Below, in pieces: positions 11,338 through 22,899 of a DNA stretch of 64,000 nucleotides (its first letter is position 1; each line of letters starts with the position of its first letter). This stretch comes from Epiperipatus broadwayi (Eukaryota; Onychophora; Udeonychophora; Euonychophora; Peripatidae): positions 496,001-560,000 of the forward strand of contig JAQFVV010000254.1 in the NCBI GenBank assembly GCA_028023455.1, given 5' to 3'. Under the pieces are notes generated by a model. The model worked only from the letters and a program-made list of their open reading frames with translations, was not told the origin of the DNA and searched no databases. Made by a program: the position numbers and the translations under genes.

Positions 11338-11800
11338 ATTTATTCCCACATACGAATTTTTTTGTAATAATGTATCATTATTAATTGCCCTGAGCATTTC
11401 GACATAGTTTAGAGCCGGGATGGGCGACTTCTTATTTTTGAAAACCCAAACAATTCTAAACAGAATATATTTATTCGATTTTATTTTTTTTTAATGTTAC
11501 AGTACATATAAGTGCGACATTTTTTTTCCCTCCTAAAATGATTTTGTTAAATCCCAAAAATAGAACCAGAATAAATAATGAATGTTTGGACCTTGGACCA
11601 TATCTTACTAGGCACCAATATTAAAATTGTACTGGATATGAGTTCATTGTCAAAAACTAAGCAATGACAGATATATCATTAATTTGAGATCAAATTTTAG
11701 TATTAATATTGCGTTCTTTTTTTTGTTGTTGTTTGTAGATATATAATTATATGTAAATTTAAATACACGTATATTTTATATCCCTGGAGTTTAGATGTAT

Positions 11801-11890
11801 TTTTTTTCATATGTCAAATGCGTTGACTGGGAAGCGAACCCGGGCCAGCTGCTTGGAAGGCAGCCATGCTAACCAATAGCCCACCAATGC
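11801..11890 (-). repeat. tRNA-Gly(TCC)-like short retroposon
   Basis: Minus strand 11890-11820 has an anticodon arm CTGCCTTCCAAGCAG and a T-arm CCCGGGTTCGCTTCCC, followed by the family tail TTTGACATATG and an A-run. It is very close in sequence to 1751-1836. Confidence 0.75.
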
Positions 11891-12894
11891 TTGGCATTTA
11901 GATGCAATTATGGGGGTTTGAACCCAAACTTTCAAGCTTCCATCAATGGTAATAAGTACGGTCTTGCTGTGATTAATAAATACTGAAAAAATATATATTG
12001 AAATAAATAATTTTATATCATTTTTATATTCTTTTATTTGGGACCCCTAAAAATTTTTGTGCTCACCCACATTAGAAAAGTTTGAGTAGCTTGTCCCTGA
12101 AAAAGGTTCCTATCCCTGACGTAAAGGAATGAATTCAAAGCTAAAGATTTTAAAATTGATTCTCTGCTGAGAAAAATAGCAATTCAATTTTGAAATTGAA
12201 TGAAACTCATTTTCAAATTCTCTTTTGCATTTTTAAATATCCATATGCTTACCGAGGCAACTATTTTGCAATTCTATATATATATGGAGCAGTTTTTTTT
12301 CAATCTGCTCTAAAGCTTTGCATTGCACATTTGAATAATCAATGAATTTTTATTCTTATGCAATTATCTTTAATTTTACTATATCTTTTATTCTTTGCTA
12401 GAATGGCATACATAAACACAACATATTGTCAGCATCCATATTAAGTAATGTTTTATCATCTTATTTATATTCATAAAAAAGTCAAATATTTTGCTTAATG
12501 AATTTATGTTCATTTGTAACAAGTTCTACCTAAGAATGATAGTAAAAATTAAAGTCTAATCTTTTAAAAATTCATCTTTTTTGAAGGTCCTATAATTTAA
12601 TTTAATTCTAAAACTTACTGCATGCTTTCAAATAATAAAGAGTGATCCATAGGAATATGGATAAATCTCAATTTAATTTGACTAATTAAAAAAAACATTC
12701 CTAACAATATAAAAGTAATTAAAATCCTTTATTCTATCACATTGTAAAGTTTTGACCAAAATAAAAAAGTAAACCAAATAATTAAAGTAAAGCAAGGTTT
12801 ATTTACTTAATTAGTAGTCTTCTTTTCAACAACTGACATAATCTGAAATGATATTTTATAATTTTATTTTAAATCAATACATGTAAACCACTTC
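11891..12894. other. AT-rich spacer
   Basis: No gene, RNA or family repeat was recognised. Confidence 0.6.
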
Positions 12895-13275
12895 TTCTTT
12901 AATCTATGAATAAATAACATTCATGTTAACAAACTATTAAGAGAAGAGTGAAGTCATCTCTCCTTTCAGCTTTTGATTTTTATATGCTTTTTATTTCAAT
13001 AGAAATTTGGAGTAGGAATTATATATAATAACCCAATTTAAATGTGGTCATTACAAATGAGATTCAGCCTTTATTCTCTATTTGGACAATGATAATTTTT
13101 TTAAATGATTAATACCATGATTTAAATTGGGCTATTATATATAATTTCCATGAATAATTCCTAGTGATGAGAATGAATGAAATGTTACTATGATCAAAAG
13201 CTGAAAGAATAAATGAATTCATCTTTTTCTTAATGGTTTTCTGACATATGAGTGTTATTCATACATAGCTTATGA
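12895..13275. repeat. Palindromic element
   Basis: About 12900-13045 (CTTTCAGCTTTTGAT, then ATTATATATAATAACCCAAT) returns inverted at about 13115-13265 (AAATTGGGCTATTATATATA, then ATCAAAAGCTGAAAG). The arms are imperfect, with indels. No hammerhead-like core was found. Confidence 0.75.
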
Positions 13276-13430
13276 CAGACATAATTCAATTCCATTTGGA
13301 TTTTGTATACATTAAAGCTATGTGTTTTAATATTTACTTTTATTATAATTAACAAATTGAAATTATCATTATGTGTATATTGTGTGCAAATGCTAATTTA
13401 GCATCATTATATTTAGAGTTATAATAGTTA

Positions 13431-14010
13431 CTAAGACAAGAAAAGCTCATCACACTGTACCAGCTACTGTAAACTTGAGTAATCAGTAAATATATACTCT
13501 TATTCTTCTTCTTTACTTTCTTTGCATTTTTTCATATATATATATATGCTTATATATATGAATATATTCATATATATATATTTCTTTGCATTTTTTCATA
13601 TATATATATTGCTTATAATAACTTCTTTCATATACACTTTAATGCAAATTTTTTTTATAAAACTTCTTTCTGAAAGCTCTGATGAAGACGGCTGGAGGAT
13701 GGAAACTGTCAGGAAAATAAAGATGTATTATAAAAAAAAAATTGAATTAAAGTGTATATGAAAGACATTATTATAAGCAATATATAATCAGTAAATACCA
13801 GATGCATTTAAATCTCCATCTTCAAAATAGCTTCTAGCATTTAGCTTTTTGAATGAAGACTGGAATTCAATGTTGGGTCATTTCAAGCAAACACCTTCAA
13901 CTACATTTTATCTGTTGAACTAAAAGCTTAAAATCAGCCTATTGACCAGGTTGAGTAAATACTCAAGCTTACAATAGTAAAGCATTGCTCTTGTCTTATA
14001 CTGTGTAAAT
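13431..14010. repeat. Outer palindromic element interrupted by another
   Basis: ACTAAGACAAGAAAAGC ... CTACTGTAAACTTGAGTA (13431-13482) is the inverse of TACTCAAGCTTACAATAGTA ... GCTCTTGTCTTA (about 13960-14003). The element at 13493-13784 sits inside, so the outer palindrome is older. Confidence 0.7.
13493..13784. mobile_element. Foldback element with 13-bp target duplication
   Basis: Flanked by perfect TAATCAGTAAATA direct repeats (13480-13492 and 13785-13797). The arms are TTGCTTATAATAACTTCTTT with TATACACTTTAATGCAAA (about 13600-13650) and their inverse (about 13742-13780). The centre holds CTCTGATGAAGACGG ... GGAAACTGTC, which resembles a hammerhead core, but stem II does not pair. The left arm is enlarged by repeated CATATATATA blocks. 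Confidence 0.75.
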
Positions 14011-15094
14011 TGAGAAGTTAAATTACTTGTTAATATAATAGTTTTTAATGTTTTGAAAGGTAAAATTAATCTGATAGACATATCCTTTTTTCAAATACAT
14101 TATCAGAAATTAATTGACAAGTGATTTGAAAATATATATTGTAGAAGGAAAAAATTTAATTGTTTTTTACTAATAATATTATTTCATTGGATATTGAATA
14201 TGCCAATCTTCTTTTTACAGTTTTTATGAATGTTTATTGTATGTAATGTTAAAGTATCAAACTGTACTGACCAATATTGAATGGTTATCAGAGTTGAATA
14301 TGGATTAGATACCTAATGAGGTAAATACTAATCATGATTAAAACTTGAAAAAAATGTTTTAACTCTTACATAGCCCAGATTCAAACCCAGGTTACAATGG
14401 TGGCAAAAAGATGTACTTTGCTTACTTTATAATAAGCACCCTTATTATACACTTTTAGTTACCTTAGTCAGTTTTCAATGTGTCTGGACAAAATTTTTTA
14501 ACTTAGATTTATAAAAAATTAAAGTGAAAAATTTAAATTTTTAATTGTATATATATTGTTGACGCTAACAGCACTTCTTGATAATTTAAAGCTGAATGAC
14601 TAGATTAACCATCCATTCTATTCATCTTGTACATTTTTATTTAACTTACTCTATTTTTTATTTTTCCTGTTTAGATAAAATCTAATTTAAATTAATTCAC
14701 AACATTTCGATAATCATTACTAAAAAGTAAATATATATATATTTGAAAGAAATGCTTTTCTCCACAGAAATGAACTGAAAAATAAAAAGTAAATTAGCTT
14801 TAGTTTTAACCAATAAGAGTGTGTGATATATTTTACATAAATAAAAATTAGATTTTTTTCCATATATATGATAGTACCATAATAAAAAATATTAAATTTA
14901 AAATGTTAAATCATAATTCTTACATGATAGTAAGCCCATAAAAATTGATAGAAAGTAGGAGTAAGATAATTTTTAAAGATGAGTACTCCCATATTTTTAC
15001 TTCTGAAAACTAAGGAACATTTACATGTTTCTTTTTAGTGCATTTATGTGAATAAAGACATTTCTTCAATATATATATATATATATATGGCTGA
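14011..15094. other. AT-rich spacer with a dispersed fragment
   Basis: 14560-14660 (TTGTTGACGCTAACAG, GCACTTCTTG, TTTAAAGCTGAATGA) recurs in the same orientation at about 16582-16690. No gene was recognised. Confidence 0.6.
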
Positions 15095-15280
15095 TTTGTG
15101 ATTGGTATTTTAGATCTAGTGTCTGAATGTCCTAGCTCTTCACTGAAGTGAACCAGAAACTCGGAACCAATCGGTCTGAGGATAGAGATAATTTTAAATA
15201 GAGAATTTGAATGCTTTCTTTTGTTGCACATATCAATAAAAGCTTGTTAGATCTATTGGTATGCTCCCTATATTATACAA

Positions 15281-15314
<34 letters not shown>

Positions 15315-15377
15315 TACAAAGAAATCAAGTCATATGTCACATAACCTAATTTAACAAGCTTTTCAGAATATCCCCAA

Positions 15378-15415
15378 CCTCAGACTGATTTCTGCTACTG
15401 GCTTCCTCAGTGAGG
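15378..15415 (-). ncRNA. Hammerhead-like kernel, family C
   Basis: Minus strand: CCTCA, CTGAGGA, AGCCAGTAGCA, GAAAT, CA, GTC, TGAGG. Stem I is fully complementary and extends to 7 bp with AACCTCA/TGAGGTT. The core matches CTGANGA, since position 7 may vary. Stem III is 2 bp with a 2-nt loop, and the cleavage triplet is GTC. The weak point is stem II: an A-A mismatch next to the core and then only two GC pairs. Confidence 0.45.
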
Positions 15416-15765
15416 TTCTAGGATATTCAAGCATTAGATTTAAACTACCAAGCCAAATCCAGCACTTTATCTAATGGATAACTATTAAGTAGAAAATCTG
15501 AAAATTTCATCCATCCATATGTCTTCCAATCCAGCTATCTAGATTAAATAGCCATATGGAACTGAACAAAGTTCAGGTACACCATGTATTAATAGTTTAA
15601 GCAATATAAAATCACCAAAGTATATTATCGAGGTTATAGCCTCAGTAAATATTACAAAGCTTTAATAGCAAAAAATAAAATTATAAAGAAATCAAATCAT
15701 ATGTCACATGACCTAATTTAACAAGCTTGTATTACAAATGTTATATAATGGGCTTGCAAATAGCA

Positions 15766-15803
15766 CCTCATTGAGGAAGCCAATAGCAGAAACTGGTTGG
15801 GGA
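15766..15803 (+). ncRNA. Hammerhead-like kernel, decayed (family C)
   Basis: CCTCA, TTGAGGA, AGCCAATAGCA, GAAAC, TG, GTT, GGGG. The first core base (C3) has become T, which should abolish activity. It is the central hairpin of the nested cluster. Confidence 0.35.
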
Positions 15804-16092
15804 TATTCTTGTTAAGAACTATTTGGAAACTCATTATATAACATTTGTAATGCAAGCTTGTTAAATTAAGTCATATGATATATGACTTGATTTCTTTGAA
15901 ATTTTATTTTTTGATATTAAGGCTTTGGCAGTTTTATATTGCTAAAGCTCCCATATGGCTATTTAAATTAGGTAGCTGAATTGGAAGACATATGAATGTC
16001 TCAAAATTTCAGATTTTCTACTTAATAGTTATCCATTAAATAAAGTGCTGGGCTTGGCTTGGTATTTTAAATCTAATGCTTGAATATCCTAG

Positions 16093-16130
16093 CATCACTG
16101 AGGAAGCCAGTACCAGAAACTGGTCTGAGA
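16093..16130 (+). ncRNA. Hammerhead-like kernel, family C right arm
   Basis: CATCA, CTGAGGA, AGCCAGTACCA, GAAAC, TG, GTC, TGAGA. The core and GTC are intact. Stem I is reduced to 3 bp and stem II pairs poorly. It is the inverted partner of 15378-15415. Confidence 0.4.
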
Positions 16131-16172
16131 TTGAGAATATTCTGAAAAGCTTGTTAAGAGCTATTTGCAAGC

Positions 16173-16175
<3 letters not shown>

Positions 16176-16236
<61 letters not shown>
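16176..16236. repeat. (TA)n microsatellite
   Basis: About 30 uninterrupted TA units directly follow the right end of the family C cluster. Confidence 0.95.
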
Positions 16237-16239
<3 letters not shown>

Positions 16240-17384
16240 TTTATTTTATATGAATTATCAATATCCTTCAACTGTAAAGGCAGAGATTTGTCTTATTAGT
16301 TGGAAGCACCATTCAATATAAAGTTGTAAGAAACTATTAAATGGAGCAATCTTGAAGTTTTCTCTAGTTTTTACCTAGATTTTAATGTGAATAATAAAGA
16401 CAGATTTTCTCACCAAATAGAAAAAATTATCATCTTAACTGTCAGCCAAAGTAACTGAAGAATATTCAAACTATATTACAGCATTTGATTTTAAAAATAG
16501 AATATTAATATTTGCCAGATAGAAGCTTTTTTAGAGTTTAAAATTTTAGTGAAAATTAAAAACTTTAAAATTTTGTATGTAATGTTGATGCTAGTGGTAC
16601 CTAGTGGTACTTCTTGTAATTTAAAACTGAATGATTCATTAAAAACTGGATCAACTTATTTTTTTTATCTATACATTACTATATAATATTACTTGTAATT
16701 GATTTTATTTCAATAAAACAATGGTAGTGTGTGTGCATGAGATATATCTTGTTACTACAGATTGGCATTCTCTCTCTGTTGAAACAGTTTTTTATGTAGA
16801 ATATATCATTTTGATTTAAATCTCATTAATATTATGTAATAAATTTTTATATATGCTGATATGCTTTATGATGCATATAATTATTCTTTCTTCTATGTTT
16901 TTATTTTCCAATTCAGTTTAATATATTTTAAATGCTGTGCACTGTATTTTTTTTTTTAGAACCATGATTTCCTATTATATCTATTCTTCATATGAATTTT
17001 CAAGCTTTCTCACTGGTTTTAGGAAATAGGTCAAGTGATGATAGTTGTGAAAAAATAATTGATGGTGGGACTCATTGGATAAATCAAAACTTAGCTGTAT
17101 TCAAGTACTCCCATATGCAAGACTTTATCATTATATACTTACGACAGGAGTAGTTAAGAAATTAACAGAATGATGAAGGAATAATTTCAAACCAGATAAT
17201 TTTATAAATTTTGTTTCTCAGATGGCTTATTTTTAGCATTTTTAATAGATATGTGAAATAATTATTTTTTAACAGGTTTAGAAAATCATTTTAATATTAA
17301 TAACAAAAAAAAATAACATAAAAGAATGACTTACAATGACTAATTTAAAAGATTATGGTGCATAGCACTGAAAATATATTAAAT
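16237..17384. other. AT-rich spacer
   Basis: Apart from the fragment at about 16582-16690 shared with 14560, nothing was recognised. Confidence 0.6.
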
Positions 17385-17720
17385 TGAATGACCACCAAAC
17401 ATCACATGATCACCATTTCTTATGCTTATTCATAACTGTTATTAAAACAGGCAAAACTCTCCACACAGTAGTGCTACTCAGTGCAACCCAGAGTAATTAA
17501 TGGATGCCAGAAGGCTTGTGCACAAAATCCCTATCTAAGTACAGTGCTCTCAGTTCCAAGGCTCCTCACTGGTGAATACCACAAGCCAAAAAGTAGTCTG
17601 GGGATATTGGATAAGTAGGAACTAGATAGGGATTTTATGCACAAGCCTTCTGTAATCCATTGAGTACATTGGCTTGCACTGAGTGGCACTACTGTATGGA
17701 GAGTTTTGTCTGTTTAAATT
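17385..17720. mobile_element. Foldback element, family B
   Basis: The arms GCAAAACTCTCCACACAGTA through GGCTTGTGCACAAAATCCCT (17450-17545) return inverted at about 17620-17712. The left end has the family leader ACCAAACATCACATGATCAC. The kernel at 17564 sits in the loop, so a transcript would form a long stem closed by the hammerhead-like part. Confidence 0.8.
17564..17604 (+). ncRNA. Hammerhead-like kernel, decayed (family B)
   Basis: CCTCA, CTGGTGA (A6 to G), ATACCACAAGCCA, AAAAG (for GAAAC), TA, GTC, TGGGG. The stem I and GTC positions are kept but two catalytic blocks are mutated, so it should be inactive. Confidence 0.4.
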
Positions 17721-18049
17721 GAATGGAAACTGAAAACATTGAATAAAAAATAATTATACATTTTGTAAATCTCATTAACATATATATGCAAAATTTAATA
17801 TAATATGTAAAATATATTTACCCCAAGGCTTGGGATTTGAATATAGATGTGAAAATTATTTTTTTGTTAGCTTTAGATTTCAAAAAAAATTAAGTAACTT
17901 TTCAATGACAAGTCACCAGACTTGCTGGCATAAGCAAGATGATATATGACATGCAGTGCAAAGTGATGTACTGTGACTTCTCCTTATATGGAGTCAGGAA
18001 TATCTCAACCACTATGCACAGAAAAACCTGTTAACCACTTTATCTTCTC

Positions 18050-18720
18050 TTTACATTATCCACTCTAAGTTTTTTTTCATATTCTTCTTTATCCTGCTCC
18101 ATCTCATTTCCACAATATAATCTTTGTCAACTCCATAGCCTTTATATCTAAATTTCCCCTTATTTTTTCCCAAACCCAGCATAAAAACCAATAACCCAAT
18201 TTCAATATAATCACTTTATTTATATTCATTCTTTCACAACTTCATTATTTGTACCCTTTCTGCTTTCAGGCATTTATAGTCAATTAATAAATACCTAATA
18301 TTTTTGCTTCCTTACACAATTTTCAGACTAAAGCACTCACATTTTCCCATTCATGTGTATATTCCCTTATTGCTAAAGAACCTTTTCGAACCTTAAACAC
18401 TAAACTACTTTTTTTACTATTATCATAAATTAACTCACACCCAATATTCTGTTTTACTTCTATATATATTTAAAATCTTTTTACTCTCCATACTAATTCT
18501 CCATCTCTCCAACTCACTAATCTTTATTAATGTGTCAATTCTTCTATTCCATTCCTTGCCACTATAACACTCAACAATTCTCATAACACAATCATCTTCA
18601 TTTTATATAAGTATACTGACAATTCTTTATCCAAATTGTCTGCATACAATATTACCTTTCTCACCCATCACAAAACTAGCTCTCCCCTCTAGTTCCATCT
18701 TGTGTAAATGTTGAGGAATC
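18050..18720 (-). pseudogene. Possible decayed LINE 3' coding region
   Basis: The plus strand is strikingly poor in G. On the minus strand short open runs such as DCVMRIVECYSGKEWN and ISELERWRISMESKK can be read, in a style common in the region after the RT domain of some LINEs. Several stops and frameshifts interrupt them. No catalytic motif is visible, so this remains a guess based on composition and local wording. Confidence 0.3.
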
Positions 18721-19610
18721 AGTAATTAGAAGATGCATATAAAATTCATATTCTTAATATTTAAATTCTTACCCTCAGACTGATTTGAAATACTAACGAT
18801 AGAGATTTCATAAGAATCTGATAATCACTGATTACCCAAACTTATGCTAAATGGCATTACTAGGGGAAGCTGTTTTGGTATTATTTTACTTTCAATTAGA
18901 GTTGTGCACAAATAACATATACTGACATATATCTACTGGTTGTTGTGGGAATCTAAACATTCTTAGTTTAAGAATAAATAAATAAAGTGGTAATTTTATT
19001 TATCTTTCTTTGAAAATATCTATGTACTATCGTGAAGTTTTTAATTTATATATATATTAATTCATTAACTGCCATTTATCCACAATAAAAAATAAAGTCA
19101 AAAAGAACAAAATGATATTTGATAAAAATGAGCCTGTGAACATCCATATATATTATATTGATCTTTTAGCCTATTTATTTGGCATCTCACAATAGTGAAC
19201 TTTAACTTCTACAATAAACTTTCTTTCTAAAAGACTTAAAACAGTTTTCTTAATATTCTAAAGTATTCCATCTTCAATCACACCCTTCTTAATAATGTAA
19301 GCAATATTCATTATAAAAATTTTTAAGGCTCTCACATGTTCTGATGAAATGCATCTCAAAATAGAACAATGTGGCAAATTTTGTTTTAAATTATAAAAAA
19401 ACTGGTATTGAAACATTTGACATTATCCAAATTATATATGATTATGAATTCATGAATCACAGCATGTTTTTAAGTGATTTTCAAAATTTTATTATGGTAG
19501 AAAGAGTGCTAAATATTATCTATAACTCATGACCTAGATATTCAAGCACCCCTTAAATTTTTTTGCGGTAAATTAAAATAAATAAATTATATCAGTACAT
19601 AACATATGTA
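18721..19610. other. AT-rich spacer
   Basis: 18690-18850 has loose similarity to 28120-28300 (AATCAGTAATTA / GATTACYCAAACTTAT). No gene was recognised. Confidence 0.5.
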
Positions 19611-19630
19611 TTGGGTTGGGGAAAAGTGCT
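19609..19630. repeat. Mariner-like terminal inverted repeat
   Basis: TATTGGGTTGGGGAAAAGTG matches the usual start of mariner inverted ends (TTRGGTTGG followed by AAAAGT). It is 550 bp left of a minus-strand mariner relic and could be its 3' end with intervening sequence added. No matching right end was found. Confidence 0.4.
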
Positions 19631-20159
19631 ATAGAAAGCTTGGAGAGATAAACAGTTATCCTTTAACTTGGATACATTGTATGTATATCACAATCAGGCA
19701 CTAAACTTAAGGTACTGAAAATTCCACCATTGGAAATGGATAGCAGAATGATCTTCAAATATTAGATTAACTATAAATATCCAAAAAGCAATGCTGGATA
19801 ACAAAAGCTTTTGATGACTTATAGAATACAGGATACATTATTAAAGCTAGCTTTTATTTATAAATAAATCTTTTTCTTATGCTTTCATTATTATTTTATC
19901 TTACTGTCTTGAGTCAATTAGATTAATATAGAGTCTTATTTTTATTAACCTTTTCCTGGAATTGATTATAAAGATGGTGAAAATAAATGCTTCTATTTTC
20001 ATGTTATTTGATTAAAACTGTCATGGATATCCAGAATAAATATGTAGTTCAAACTCTACATAATATATGTTTTAAGGATAATATTTGAGGAGATAATAAC
20101 CAGAATTTCATAATAAAAATAGATTTATTTTCAAGTGTTATAAATTTAATCTATTTCAA

Positions 20160-20640
20160 ATTACGATCCGTTTGATGCAATACAAAGGTCTAAAAGTCTT
20201 TTTTACTTTTCAGCATAACCCAGAAACACTTGGTAAATCAGGCCTTTTAATGTCTGCACTATTTTTTCCATCTCTTTTAGGTCGACAAAAAAAATATTTT
20301 AAGCATTTTCTTCAGAGAGAATAAAAAAGATCTTATGAAGTGAGATTGAGCAAAGATAGCTAATAGATAAGTTGGATTATGCTGAATTTAATTAAAAATT
20401 GTTTCACACCCAATGCTTTGTGCACCTATTCTTTATTGTGGTAAAATTTACACTTCTTACTTTGCCACAAAATGAGATGTTTACATTTTACCACATCAAG
20501 TAAATGTTTCAGAACTTGCAGATAAAATGCTTGACCTTTATGAACTAATTCCGAGAGAAAAATGCCATTTGCATTTAAAAAAATCAATATTGTCTTGACA
20601 TTGAATTTCATTTACTAAGCTTTTCAGAGATATAAACATA
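20160..20640 (-). pseudogene. Mariner transposase relic
   Basis: Minus strand, in order: VKTILIFLNANGIFLSELVH then QAFYLQVLKHL, which fit the central mariner block before the second catalytic Asp. Next comes YHNKE where mariners have HHDNAPAH, then ALGVKQFLIKF, and further on a run ending in LYCIKR that fits the C-terminal CIA-x-G region. Stops and frameshifts separate the pieces and the catalytic Asp of the HHDN motif is lost, so it cannot be active. The N-terminal DNA-binding half is absent. Confidence 0.7.
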
Positions 20641-21149
20641 TGTTTTTTTCAGATCAGCTTGCTTAAAATCTGTTTCAAGCATTACAACTGTTTTCCCTAA
20701 AAGAAAAACAATTTCATGTTATTCCATCTTTTCAGCCATTACAAAAATCAACAAATATGTGAAATGCATTTTACAAAAAAATGTGTTACATGGCACTACA
20801 ATTTTATATGGTGACATCATATGGCAGAATGATGCAGAAGGGTTTTTGCAAGAGGTATCTAGCAGCAGAAGCATACTCTGCAAGAGGTGTTCATGCCAGA
20901 GAACTATTCTGGTTATTTATAGGTCCCCCTTGTATAAGAAATACAGGCATTTTAAGACATATATTCAGTGAGAAATAATCAAATGGTTTATTTCTCAGAA
21001 TTTTATATAGTTAACATAACCAGTGCAATTAAATTAAATTATTTAACACTGATTCAAAGATAAATTAAATATGATGGTAATATCATAATTTCATTCAGTA
21101 TCTTAATAGATGAAACATTATTGAATATATTATTGTAATAAAACTTACT
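20641..21149. other. Non-coding spacer
   Basis: 20815-20930 is slightly GC-richer, with CAAGAGGT repeated (GCAAGAGGTATC and GCAAGAGGTGTT). Its origin is unknown and no gene was recognised. Confidence 0.5.
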
Positions 21150-21365
21150 CAGAGGCAAAACTCTTCATACAGTAGCACCACTCAGTACAAGCCACAGTAA
21201 TCAGTGGGTGCAGGAAGATTTGTGTATAAAATCCCTATCTAGTGCCTATTCATTCAATATCCCCAGACTAGTTTCTAGCTTGTGGCTTTCATCAGTGAGG
21301 GGCTTCTGTGTAAACATCTTGTATAAGCATAAAAAATGGTGATCATGTGATGTTTAATGGTGTAA
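21150..21365. mobile_element. Family B element, single arm
   Basis: Carries the family B arm (CAAAACTCTTCATACAGTAG, TTGTGTATAAAATCCCTATC), the minus-strand kernel and then the family tail (ATAAAAAATGGTGATCATGT, GATGTTTAATGG). The second arm is missing. Confidence 0.75.
21261..21300 (-). ncRNA. Hammerhead-like kernel, best family B copy
   Basis: Minus strand: CCTCA, CTGATGA, AAGCCACAAGCTA, GAAAC, TA, GTC, TGGGG. Stem I is CCTCA/TGGGG (5 bp, one G-T). All CTGATGA and GAAA bases are present. Stem III is A-T and C-G with a 2-nt loop, as short as in the newt hammerhead, and the cleavage triplet is the classic GTC. Stem II is three pairs (AGC/GCT) behind an A-A mismatch, where natural hammerheads usually have G-C. 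The mismatch is the main reason for doubt. Confidence 0.5.
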
Positions 21366-22899
21366 TAAAACTTCTTTGCTGATTGGGCATGTGAAGTAAA
21401 TGAATGATAACTGACTTCTCAGAAAAAATATTTCATGGTGATCTTGAGCATGCTGTTACATATTTAATAGCATGATTTACTTATGGGTTTATTAAAATTA
21501 TTTAAATGTACTCACTAGTTTGCCATTTCGTGATCGGTGAGAGATGAAGCACTTATGTTACATTGTTTTACGTTTTAGCTAAGAATAGTTGGATACCTAT
21601 TTACCAACCAATATCGGATGATAAGCAGTAATAGATTGGCTACTTGAAAAAAAAATCCCAAGTCTGCAGTTGTTGCAGAATTGAATAAGTGTTAATAGTT
21701 TTATATATTTTCAACTTAAAAATTAATATCAATTGCAGTATTATATTGTTATTAAATTAGCGGATGGCTTTTTTAAAAAATTACCATTATTATTGTTAAC
21801 ATTGCATCAACACATTCACAATATATATGCGTGTGTTAAATAAATGTGGCCTACCAAAACACAGACCTATCGTATTAATTTTCAATCTTTTTTTTTAACA
21901 CTGCACTGAAGCGTTTTTGGCCATTCACACATTCAGCCCATTTCATTTTGATAAGTAATTAATTGAAAAGTATGGATTATTGAGAGCTTCTTCGGTTATT
22001 TTACTCCTCTGAATCATGCATTTAATTTAGTTCCTTCGAATTTTAATTAAATCCTATAGACATATCACAACAAAATCAAACAGGCTCATTTCAATCATAC
22101 TGTTGTTTAATTTCAATTTTGAGAAATACATCATGTAATAATCGCTGGACAAAGAAATGGTCTTTTAAACATATAGAAGAAGAAAGTTAAAAATCAAAAT
22201 AATATGGAAAAAATAAAAAATTATAGACATTGAAAATAATAGAGAAAATATTTAGTTTTTTTTTTTAAACTAGAAACGCGAGGCTAATTTTGATTTTTTT
22301 TTTTTTTTAAAGTATGTGTATGTGCATGAAAGTTATACATTTCTTGGACGTAAATTTGGATAGATTTTATATATATATTAGTACTGATCTCAATTTTTAT
22401 TCATGTTTTTTTTTTCCACCCATATATATATATATGCAAATGTGTGATGTAAATAATTTCAATGTAATTTACATACATTATTGTAAATAAATAAATAATC
22501 GACTGTTTTTTCCTGGTGTTATTAAACTTTCGAGCACTAATAGGTCATGGATGAATTTGATCCATATAAATTGAGCTCCAGAATCTACCTTTCTAGCATT
22601 GCATTAAACTGCACTTTATTATTATTATTCTCCATACCTCTAATTCATTTTGTTCAATGATAAGGTTTTTCTATAATTATTCTGGAATTGACTTTTTGTT
22701 GTTGTTTTGTTCTTTAAATAAAGAAGTGAATAATAATAATTATCACCATTATCATTATTATTTAAATATATTTAAATGAAGATTTGTTGTCTGAAAATAG
22801 AAAATCATTTTGGAAGGTTCGTATAGTGGCTAAAGAAAATAAGTATAGATTTGTTTGGATTAAGGATGGGAAAATTTAGGTTGAGGAAAAATACAGGAG
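21366..22899. other. AT-rich spacer
   Basis: Many poly-T/A tracts. No gene or known repeat was recognised. The 5' end of the LINE below may begin somewhere after 22800. Confidence 0.55.

Larger units (their letters stand above)
15095..16170. mobile_element. Nested foldback cluster, family C
   Basis: The outer arms about 15350-15570 and 15935-16165 are inverse copies (AAGCTTTTCAGAATATCCCC; CCATATGTCTTCCAATCCAG). Between them 15655-15900 is a separate hairpin (CATATGTCACATGACC, AACAAGCTTGTATTACAAAT and inverse). A further partial copy lies at 15095-15340. Kernels of hammerhead type occur in each part at 15139, 15378, 15766 and 16093. No coding sequence was found. Confidence 0.75.

Noticed and set aside
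13675-13716. CTCTGATGAAGACGG ... GGAAACTGTC as a hammerhead
   Set aside because: GAAAC and GTC are separated by a single base, stem II does not pair, and stem I is only 2 bp.
16076-16321. Open frame across the (TA)n tract
   Set aside because: It consists of repeat and (TA)n translation (poly Tyr-Ile).
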